Source of the DNA: Planctomycetota bacterium
Lineage (GTDB): Bacteria; Planctomycetota; B15-G4
Direction: 5' to 3'
Assembly (NCBI GenBank): GCA_029259745.1
Contig: JAJDEO010000034.1
Coordinates: 1 to 64,000, forward strand
DNA length: 64,000 nucleotides
Numbering within the stretch: position 1 is the first letter of the stretch; every line of letters starts with the position of its first letter. The position numbers were made by a program, and so were the translations under genes. Positions 58,177 to 64,000 of the stretch are shown here, in pieces. The notes below the pieces were generated by a model, which did not search any database, was not told the origin of the DNA, and saw only the letters and a list, made by a program, of their open reading frames with translations.

Positions 58177-58570
58177 TTGGGCTTCTGGCTCTTTCTCATT
58201 TTGGGCTTCTGGCTCTTTCTCAAAACGAGAGTGTCTCAGGATGAGAATGTCCCAGGATGAGAATGTCTCAAAACGAGAATGTCTCAAGACGAGAATGTCT
58301 CAAAACGAGAGTGTCTCAGGATGAGAATGTCTCAAGATGAGAATGTCCCAGGATGAGAATGTCTCAGGATGAGAATGTCTCAAGATGGGAATGTCTCAAG
58401 ATGAGAATGTCTCAGGATGAGAATGTCTCAGGATGAGAATGTCTCAAGATGAGAATGTCTCAGGATGAGAATGTCTCAGGATGAGAATGTCTCAAGATGG
58501 GAATGTCTCAAGATGGGAATGTCTCAAGACGAGAATGTCTCAGGATGAGAGTGCCCTGGAATGAGACAAC
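58177..58570. repeat. 24-bp-like units and palindromic 16-bp repeat array II
   Basis: Two copies of a 24-bp-type unit (GGGCTTCTGGCTC plus T-rich), then about 20 copies of the 16-bp unit in the form TCTCAGGATGAGAATG / TCTCAAGATGAGAATG / TCCCAGGATGAGAATG. Confidence 0.9.
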
Positions 58571-58668
58571 CGGGCTGTGTGCGATAATGGGACGGCGTGA
58601 CGAGACCTGTCGCAAAATGAGAATGTGACGCTGCGCGGAAAATATTTGCGCGCGTGTAAAGTCGGGGC

Positions 58669-58695
58669 TTGAATAGTGCGATAAGGTTTGATAAT
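58669..58695 (+). promoter_or_regulatory. Promoter of the recoded island
   Basis: TTGAAT, 15 bp with AGTGCGATAAG, GATAAT. Upstream AATATTTGCGC and TTGAATA are a second possible pair. It supports the start at 58748 rather than 58694, which would overlap the -10. Confidence 0.45.
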
Positions 58696-58747
58696 GGCGC
58701 AGCAACGTGCGGCGCCGATGACGCAGAAACGCACTGGAAACAAAACG

Positions 58748-59245
58748 ATGACGACGAAGACGACGAGCAGCACGAAGAAGACGACGGCGCCGAAGAAGAC
58801 GACGGCGCCGAAGAAGACGACGGCGCCGAAGAAGGCGACGGCGCCGAAGAAGGCGACGGCGCCGAAGAAGGCGACGGCGCCGAAGAAGGCGACGGCGGAA
58901 GAAGGCGCCGAAGTCGACGCGCCGAAGAAGACGCGCGAAACTGCTGTGCAAGGCACGGGGACGTGGCGCGATGGCAAGACGCCGCGCAAGATTGCGGTGT
59001 GGGAGAAATGGGCGGAAGATTTTCACGGGCGCCTGCAAGACGACGTGCGCGTCGACGCCGAGAAGCGCGCCAGCATGACGCACGAAGAACTTTGCACGCG
59101 CTGGACGGAACTTAACGCGACGCGCGGGAGCGTGAACGAACGCGCGCTGTTTAAGGACTTGCGCGAGCGCTTTCCGAACGTCGAAGACGTGCCAGCGGCC
59201 GACGACGCCGAGAAGACGACGGACGACGCGCAAGCGTCGAAGTAG
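58748..59245 (+). CDS. Protein with Lys/Ala/Thr/Pro repeats and WRDGK / SVNER domain (paralogue A2)
   Basis: 165 aa from ATG 58748. The first 50 residues are nearly all K, T, A and P, with seven KKTTAP / KKATAP repeats like histone H1 tails. Then VQGTGTWRDGKTPRKIAVW and SVNERALFKDLRERFP, the domain of the gene at 50643. Thr is almost always ACG, Ala GCG, Lys AAG, unlike the neighbours. A DNA-compacting role is suggested by the tail, not shown. Confidence 0.7.
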   Translation: MTTKTTSSTKKTTAPKKTTAPKKTTAPKKATAPKKATAPKKATAPKKATAEEGAEVDAPKKTRETAVQGTGTWRDGKTPRKIAVWEKWAEDFHGRLQDDVRVDAEKRASMTHEELCTRWTELNATRGSVNERALFKDLRERFPNVEDVPAADDAEKTTDDAQASK

Positions 59246-59269
59246 TCGACGCTTGGTCGACGCATGACG

Positions 59270-59398
59270 GCGCGCGCGCAAGTGAAAACTTGCGCGCGCG
59301 CTTATGTTGTGGTGACGCGATGCCGAAAGGGTGTTGTGTGCGGCGCGCGACGTGCGCGCCGTCGAGAACGAAAACGCGAGAGGAAACGACGATGGAAA
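59270..59398 (+). repeat. Direct repeat leader, copy 1
   Basis: About 120 bp, repeated at about 59720-59848 with near identity except for one variable spot. Each begins with a long stem with a GAAA tetraloop (here GCGCGCGCAAGT-GAAA-ACTTGCGCGCGC, 59272-59299), then TTATGTTGTGG, a short G/C-rich stretch, and GAGAGGAAACGACG before an ATG. It therefore carries the ribosome site of the following gene. Confidence 0.85.
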
Positions 59399-59694
59399 AG
59401 AAGACGACGGACGAGCATGGACGGACGACGGACGACGTTGTGAAAGCAAGCGCTGCGCGCGTAGCGTGCGAAGTGCTGGCGCACGTCGAGTGCGGGAGTG
59501 GTGACGACGCACTAGTCGAGCCTGAAGTGCTGCTTGAGATTGTGCGCGCGGATTTGCGTTGGCATGGGTTAGGCGACGCCGACGCCGACGCAAACGCGCT
59601 AGCGGCGCGCGTGGCGATATTTGCTGAGCGCGCGCTAAGCGACGTGCGCGCGGCGCGCGACGCCGACGACGACGCGCAAGGCGCCGACGACTAG
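59392..59694 (+). CDS. Small helical protein (paralogue B2)
   Basis: 100 aa from ATG 59392 (GAGAGGAAACGACG upstream). Relative of the gene at 54188 (DDVVKASAARVACEVLAHVE, IVRADLRWH). Ala/Asp-rich C-terminus. Written almost only with GCG/GCC, GAC, CGC codons. Confidence 0.6.
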   Translation: MEKKTTDEHGRTTDDVVKASAARVACEVLAHVECGSGDDALVEPEVLLEIVRADLRWHGLGDADADANALAARVAIFAERALSDVRAARDADDDAQGADD

Positions 59695-59719
59695 CAGCGC
59701 CGACGACGCATGACGGACG

Positions 59720-59848
59720 AGCGCGCGCGCGAGTGAAAACTTGCGCGCGCGCTTATGTTGTGGTAGCGCGATGCCGAAAGAAGTGTTGTGTGCGGCGCGC
59801 TGGCGCCGAACGAGAACGAAAACGCGAGAGGAAACGACGATGGAAACG
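59720..59848 (+). repeat. Direct repeat leader, copy 2
   Basis: Second copy of the leader at 59270, with the same GAAA hairpin (one G-T pair) and the same ribosome site, in front of the gene at 59840. Confidence 0.85.
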
Positions 59849-60001
59849 ATAATGAGCGTGGGCGCGATTGACGGACTAGCGGCGCTGGCAGGATTTGGCG
59901 CTGTAGTGGGCTTGGCGCTGGCGGATTGGATGACGGGCGGACGCGTGCTTGCGCGCGTGCTGTGCGCCGTCGAGCGCGTGCTGCGGAGCGTGGCGCGATG
60001 A
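59840..60001 (+). CDS. Small single-span membrane protein
   Basis: 53 aa. One transmembrane helix, LAALAGFGAVVGLALADWM, and a basic amphipathic C-terminus. Coupled (ATGA) to the next gene. Unknown; holin-like features are possible but it is short. Confidence 0.5.
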   Translation: METIMSVGAIDGLAALAGFGAVVGLALADWMTGGRVLARVLCAVERVLRSVAR

Positions 60002-60366
60002 CGAGCCACGAAATCGAGCTGGCGCGCTTGCGCGCGCGCGTGGGTTGCTTGGAGACGACGCTGGCGGCGCTGGCTTGGACGATGGCGCGATGCGCTGGCG
60101 CGGCGCTAGATGGCGACGAAGCACGACGCGCGGCGCGCCTTGCCGTCGACGCTGGCCGCGATGCGCTGGAAGGCGCGCTAGGCGACGCGCGGAGCGATGC
60201 GCGCGCGGAGCAGCGGCGCCGACACGAGACGCAACGCGCGGCGCGCGAGCGCGCGCTGGCGCGGCGCGACGATGAGCGCGAGCTGGCGAGGCGCGCCGAT
60301 GAGCGCGAGCAACGGCGCGCCGCGTGGCGCCTGCTAGTTGACGCTGGCGCGCCGCGCCGACGATGA
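59998..60366 (+). CDS. Ala/Arg-rich coiled-coil protein
   Basis: 122 aa, ATGA overlap. MTSHEIELARLRARVGCLET, then a long highly charged helix (ARERALARRDDERELARRAD). Extreme Ala/Arg content reflects the G/C-rich island. Unknown. Confidence 0.5.
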   Translation: MTSHEIELARLRARVGCLETTLAALAWTMARCAGAALDGDEARRAARLAVDAGRDALEGALGDARSDARAEQRRRHETQRAARERALARRDDERELARRADEREQRRAAWRLLVDAGAPRRR

Positions 60367-60817
60367 GCGTGAGCAACGGCGCGCCGTGCGGCGCCTAGTT
60401 GACGCTGGCGCGGCGCGCCGACGACGGAATAGCATAGGTGGGAAGGCTAGGCGCCGTTTTGGCGCCTAGCAGACGACGGAAGACGCGCGCGCGTGGTGCC
60501 TGCTAGTGGGCGCCGCGCGCGCGCTGCTATGTGCGCCGATGCGCCGGTGATGGATGCGCGACGCTGGCGCCGAGTCGACAGGATGCGCGCGCGTGGCAAT
60601 GTGGCGGAATGTGGCTGGGTTGGCGTGCTAGGCGCCTGATTGTGGGCGCGCTGTGCGGCGCTGTGTGGGCGCGCATGTGGGAGGCTGGTAGTCGCATGCA
60701 TGAGAGTAGTCGGAGGCGCTTAGAACGGCGGGGAGACGGTCGCTCCTTCCAGTCCGGCGCCCAGATCCGGGAGTCCGGGACCAGCCAGAATGGCAGGCTA
60801 GTCCGGTGTTCCGAGTT
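60367..60817 (+). other. Intergenic end of the recoded island
   Basis: No convincing gene. A 10-bp perfect hairpin GCTAGGCGCC / GGCGCCTAGC (60446-60470, loop GTTTT) may be a terminator, though no T run follows. From 60540 to 60720 a frame beginning MWLGWRARRLIVGALCG is open but lacks a ribosome site. Confidence 0.5.
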
Positions 60818-61165
60818 GAGACATGTGCCATGCTGAGACCATGCCTCGGAGCGAGACATGCCTCGGACTGAGACCTTGCCTCAGGGTGGGACATGCCTCG
60901 ATGCGAGACCTGCCTCAGAGTGATCCATGCCTCAACGTGGGACATGCCTCAATGTGGGACCGTGGCCCGTGCCTCGATGTGATCCATGCCTCAGCCTGGG
61001 ACCTGGCCCGTGTCTCAGAGTGATCCACGTCTCGCGCTGAGACCTGCCTCGATGTGATCCATGTCTCGATGTGGGACCTGGCTCGCGCCTCAGAGTGATC
61101 CATGCCTCAGGTTGATCCATGCCTCAGGTTGATCCACGTCTCGCATTGATCCATGCCTCAGGTTG
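60818..61165. repeat. Degenerate 17-bp repeat array III
   Basis: About 19 units on a pattern like GAGACATGCCTCAGRGT, or GATCCATGCCTCAGGTT, several with an 8-bp insertion. Each has CCTCA ... TGAGA or TGGGA, so the unit is the same palindromic theme as arrays I and II, one base longer. Confidence 0.8.
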
Positions 61166-61503
61166 AGACCCCCATGGGGGCTACAGGAGCCCGTGGCCCT
61201 GTCCAGGCCCGGCCCAGGCTCTGCCTAAATCCAAGACGAAAAATGAGATTTCAGGGAAAACGGGGTAAAGCCCGGTATTCCCACGTATGCATGACATGAG
61301 TCAGGCGCAAAGACATTTTCAGTTGCGCAGAGAAGAGAAGAGCGGCCTCGCGTATAGGGGGAACGGAAGCGGTTGCGTTGATTGGTGTGGCTATCGCCGT
61401 TCGTAGGGCGGCGCCCACGTGGTATCTTGCCTCTCCACGCGACGCGTTTTCTGGCGTGCTGCGGGAGAGAGATGGCACGATATTTGCTAGGGAGCGTCGT
61501 TCT
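61166..61503 (+). promoter_or_regulatory. Intergenic region with bipartite element, copy 3
   Basis: The perfect palindrome CCCCCATGGGGG (about 61170-61181) follows the array. GTCAGGCGCAAAGACATTT (61300-61318), 28 bp, CTCGCGTATA (61347-61356), then GGGGGAAC. It precedes the small genes and portal, so it may be the promoter of the head operon. TGGTATCTTGC also occurs here (near 61420) and near copy 1 (26418). Confidence 0.6.
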
Positions 61504-61761
61504 ATGTCTGGAAAGTGCGCATGCACTCGTGACGGCTCTTTTGACTGTCCTGTGCATGGTCCTCGCGGAGACGTTTCGCGCCGTTTTCGTCTCGTGGATC
61601 GCGTTATTGAGGACGATCCGCCGCTAGACTGCGTGGGAGACGCGGGTATCGTGTTGGAGCATCAGGAGGCGTTGTTTCGCAGACCTGAGCAGACCCGTTG
61701 CCCTTCGTGTGGTCTTTTACGCGGGCAGCACACCCCAGATTGTGTGGAGTTCAAGCGATGA
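61504..61761 (+). CDS. Small Cys-rich protein
   Basis: 85 aa from ATG 61504 after GGGAG. CACTRDGSFDCPVH and RCPSCGLLRGQHTPDC give two zinc-like sites. First gene of the portal operon. Confidence 0.6.
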   Translation: MSGKCACTRDGSFDCPVHGPRGDVSRRFRLVDRVIEDDPPLDCVGDAGIVLEHQEALFRRPEQTRCPSCGLLRGQHTPDCVEFKR

Positions 61762-61970
61762 CGATGGATGGACGAGACGGCAAGCCTCGCAGCATGTTCC
61801 CGAGCCAGTCGATTCCGATGCCGGGCATGGGATCGGCTCCTGGCCGAGGTCAGGCGCTTCCTTCTTCGCAGAACGGTTTGTCGTCGAAGACGATTCCGAG
61901 CAGCAAGGGTCTTGGTGTCGGTATGACTCCGAAGCTCGGAGGAGGTGATGGCGCTCGGGGCGGGAGCTGA
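61758..61970 (+). CDS. Low-complexity Pro/Ser/Gly-rich protein
   Basis: 70 aa, ATGA overlap. Disordered (FPSQSIPMPGMGSAPGRGQA). Such small proteins before portal genes are often unknown. Confidence 0.5.
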   Translation: MTMDGRDGKPRSMFPSQSIPMPGMGSAPGRGQALPSSQNGLSSKTIPSSKGLGVGMTPKLGGGDGARGGS

Positions 61971-62251
61971 GGGCTCCTCATCGCGGTCCTCCGCAGCCGA
62001 CATCTGTCTGGGTATCCGCGGTTTGTTGGTGTGAGGACCGCGAGAGCTGCGGTTGCGTGTGGGAGGAGCTGATCGGTCCTTTGCGAGTCGTGGCGTCATC
62101 GCACGGACTTCGTGTTCTGGAGCCGCGCTGGTTGGAGTGCCCCTTGTGTGGTGAGATGTCGGGGCGGTACATGTCTCCGAGCATCGGGGAACGCTGCGAA
62201 TGCGGTTGTCGTCGTGTGCCCCAGCGAGACAACACGGCTCGGAGGCCCTGA
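61967..62251 (+). CDS. Cys-rich protein, perhaps starting at CTG
   Basis: The frame from 62057 (GTG) encodes 64 aa with CPLCGEM and CECGC. Upstream the same frame stays open and looks coding (VCWCEDRESCGC). CTG at 61967 would form a CTGA overlap with the stop of the previous gene, like the ATGA overlaps elsewhere, giving 94 aa. No ATG or GTG lies in that stretch. GTG 62057 is the conservative start. Confidence 0.5.
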   Translation: MRAPHRGPPQPTSVWVSAVCWCEDRESCGCVWEELIGPLRVVASSHGLRVLEPRWLECPLCGEMSGRYMSPSIGERCECGCRRVPQRDNTARRP

Positions 62252-63891
62252 TGGGCGTAAACCGGAAGCACCCTGATTACGAGGAGCGCGAGCTTGAGTG
62301 GCGCATGGTTCGCGACGCTCTTGAGGGTCAGCGCGCCGTAAAGGCGGGTGGGATCAACTACCTTCCTCCTCCGCCTGGGATGGAGGCGACGGGCTTCGGT
62401 GACGTGCTTGAGTCAGGCAAGCGCGCGCCCAGCACTCGGTACGACTTCTACTTATCGTTTGCCGAGTTTCCTGAGGTGATTGACCCTGCGCTGAGCGGCT
62501 TTCAGGGGATCATGCACAGCAAGCCTCCGACGGTGAAGTTGCCTCCACAGATGGAGTATCTGTTGGAGGACGCGACGCCGCAGGGCGCGACTCTTGAGGA
62601 GTTGTGGTTTGCGATCACGCGCGAGGTGCTCACGGGCGGTCGTGTGAACATCCTGATCGACGTGAATCCTGCGGACGACACGCTGACGCTTGTTCCGTAC
62701 AGCGTGGAGAACATGACCAACTGGCGCGAGCGCACTCGGCGAGAGGGCGGCGGTGCGGAGTTCGTCGTGTTGCGCGAGATGCTTCGCGAAGCTGACGAGG
62801 ACGACGAGTTCAACACGAAGGAAGCGGTCTTGTACCGCGAGCTTCGTATGCGTGGTTCTGCGCGTGACGAAGCGTCGGGAGACCTGACGGGTCCGGTTGT
62901 GTATCAGCAGCGCGCATGGCGTGCTCAGCTGAATCAGGACGGCGACGAGAAGGACCCCGACGTCGTGATGACGCCGGGCTCAGACTCTGAGGGTTGGGTG
63001 ACGCCGTCTCGTCTTGGCAAGAAGTTCGAGCAGGTTCCGATTGTGCCGATCAACGCGCTGGACGTTGGTTTCACATACGGCGCGATCCCGATGATGCCTC
63101 TGACGCGTCGCGCGATGAGCATTTACAAGCTCACGGCAGACTACCGCCGCGCTTTGTACGTCAAGGGTGACCCGCAGGTGGTCCTTTCTGGCGTTGCGGA
63201 CGAGGATGTCCCTGAGGAGATTGGTGGCGAGTCGGTTTGGAACTTCCCGAACCCTCAGGCGAGCGCGAGTTACCTGGACATCGACGGTCAGGGCATTCCA
63301 CTGATGCGGCTTGCGATCCAGGACGAGTTCGAGCGCTTCGACGCCGAGGGCGGGCGGATGATGCGGGCTGAGAACAACGGCCCGGAGAGCGGCGTTGCGA
63401 TCAAGCGCCGCATGCAGAGTCAGCAGGTCACACTTCGCAACGTGGTGGTGAACGCGGGGTCGGCTTTGCAGCAGATCTTGCGTTGGATCGCGAAGGTGGT
63501 GGGCGCAGATCCTATGCTCATCGTGTTCTCGCCCGACTTGGACTTTGCCGAGCCGACGATGATCGGCGCGGACTTGCGCGAGTTCCAACAGTCGCGCAAG
63601 GACGGTGCTCCGATGAGCGCGCGCAGTCTCCACGAGTTGATGCGTCGTGGTGGCGCGACCAGCATGGACTTTGACGAGGAGCTTGCGGCGATCAAGGAGG
63701 ACATGCAGGCGATGGCTGCGATCACGGCGGAGGTCAACGCGTTCTCGATGGCGAACGACCCGCTCATGTCTCGTTTGGGGGGCGACGGAAAGCCCGGAGA
63801 CGAGGATGGGGAGGGTGACGACGATGACGATGACGACGACGATTCAGACGAAGACGACAACTCAGGTGATTCGGAGGAGCAAGATGGGTGA
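62251..63891 (+). CDS. Portal protein (DUF4055 type)
   Basis: 546 aa from ATG 62251 with a TGATG-type overlap. TADYRRALYVKGDPQVVLSG is the core signature of the DUF4055 portal family, with SGFQGIMHSKPP in the N-terminal wing and QSQQVTLRNVVVNAGSALQQ in the stem helix region. The C-terminus ends in a run of Asp and Glu (about 525-546), unusual in length. The portal is 14 kb from the terminase genes. Confidence 0.85.
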   Translation: MGVNRKHPDYEERELEWRMVRDALEGQRAVKAGGINYLPPPPGMEATGFGDVLESGKRAPSTRYDFYLSFAEFPEVIDPALSGFQGIMHSKPPTVKLPPQMEYLLEDATPQGATLEELWFAITREVLTGGRVNILIDVNPADDTLTLVPYSVENMTNWRERTRREGGGAEFVVLREMLREADEDDEFNTKEAVLYRELRMRGSARDEASGDLTGPVVYQQRAWRAQLNQDGDEKDPDVVMTPGSDSEGWVTPSRLGKKFEQVPIVPINALDVGFTYGAIPMMPLTRRAMSIYKLTADYRRALYVKGDPQVVLSGVADEDVPEEIGGESVWNFPNPQASASYLDIDGQGIPLMRLAIQDEFERFDAEGGRMMRAENNGPESGVAIKRRMQSQQVTLRNVVVNAGSALQQILRWIAKVVGADPMLIVFSPDLDFAEPTMIGADLREFQQSRKDGAPMSARSLHELMRRGGATSMDFDEELAAIKEDMQAMAAITAEVNAFSMANDPLMSRLGGDGKPGDEDGEGDDDDDDDDDSDEDDNSGDSEEQDG

Positions 63892-64000
63892 TGGCGATGA
63901 GTTTCAGGCAGTTGCGTGCGAGTTCTGTCATCTGCGGTTTGACAGCGCGCCTCTTGGGTATGAGGAGTGCCGTTCGGTCGCGGTGATTGCTGGTCCTGAG
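63884..64000 (+). CDS. Start of a small zinc-like protein (cut by window end)
   Basis: ATG at 63884 after GGAGGAG, overlapping the portal end by 8 bp. The first 39 residues include ACEFCHLRFDS and a later Cys. Unknown; the rest is outside the window. Confidence 0.5.
   Translation, partial: MGDGDEFQAVACEFCHLRFDSAPLGYEECRSVAVIAGPE

Noticed and set aside
57661..58570. CRISPR array
   Set aside because: Units are contiguous 16-bp repeats without unique spacers of 30-40 bp, and no cas genes are present.
58508..59593. 361-aa - strand open frame over array II and the island
   Set aside because: It consists of translated repeats and Arg/His-rich antisense of the two island genes.

Overview
The window is most of the genome of a tailed, siphovirus-type bacteriophage with a lambda/HK97-style long-tail module. 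It is GC-rich, with genes tightly packed, mostly on the + strand, often joined by 1-8 bp ATGA/GTGA/TGATG overlaps and with many GTG/TTG starts. Only two genes are on the - strand, both encoding exported proteins (19078-19767 and 48756-49553). Lipobox-bearing ORFs suggest a diderm host; nothing in the sequence names the host. The portal gene lies at the right edge and the head-tail connector genes at the left edge, while protease, scaffold and major capsid genes are absent. The simplest reading is a circular or circularly permuted genome in which the capsid block lies just outside the window, joining its two ends.

Layout. 1-16.8 kb: virion module. It runs from the end of a repeat-rich structural protein through connector, head closure, tail terminator, tail tube, the tail assembly chaperone pair with a clear -1 frameshift signal, an HK97 gp10-like protein, tape measure, four tail-tip or distal-tail proteins and a J-like tip protein. 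Two small membrane proteins follow, one of which is a stand-alone ethylene-receptor-like transmembrane domain. 17-19.8 kb: a large unrecognised gene, a strong terminator and a secreted - strand moron. 20-32.6 kb: accessory and regulatory genes, including an AAA+ ATPase, a sigma-like factor, a Cys-cluster protein, an Xre-like regulator, an exported beta-helix protein, a SNF2-type helicase and a sulfotransferase-like protein. 32.7-39.6 kb: DNA replication and recombination, with an SSB-like zinc protein, AEP primase-polymerase, DnaQ-like exonuclease, UvrD-like helicase and VRR-NUC nuclease. No replicative DNA polymerase is seen. 39.6-45.9 kb: a SpeD-like/methyltransferase fusion, an IbrA-type PAPS-reductase homologue, a glycosyltransferase-like protein, a DNA methyltransferase and two ParB-like paralogues. 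45.9-48.3 kb: terminase subunits. 48.3-57.4 kb: an irregular tRNA-like locus and many small early-type genes behind related promoters.

57.4-61.5 kb is the strangest part. It holds an array of terminator-like 24-bp repeats, three arrays of related 16-17 bp palindromic repeats, an A/T-rich segment with 43-bp repeats (a candidate replication origin or other cis-acting site), and a compositionally distinct island carrying diverged copies of two genes found elsewhere in the window. 61.5-64 kb returns to the structural cassette with a DUF4055-type portal.

Regulation can be partly read. A family of sigma70-like promoters (TTGCRC-like -35, TATACT/TAGTGT-like -10) carries a TGCGACTA spacer motif that in places forms a perfect operator-like palindrome. 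A second, unrelated bipartite element occurs three times with exactly 28 bp between its halves. All functional names are inferred from recognisable motifs; no database search was run.
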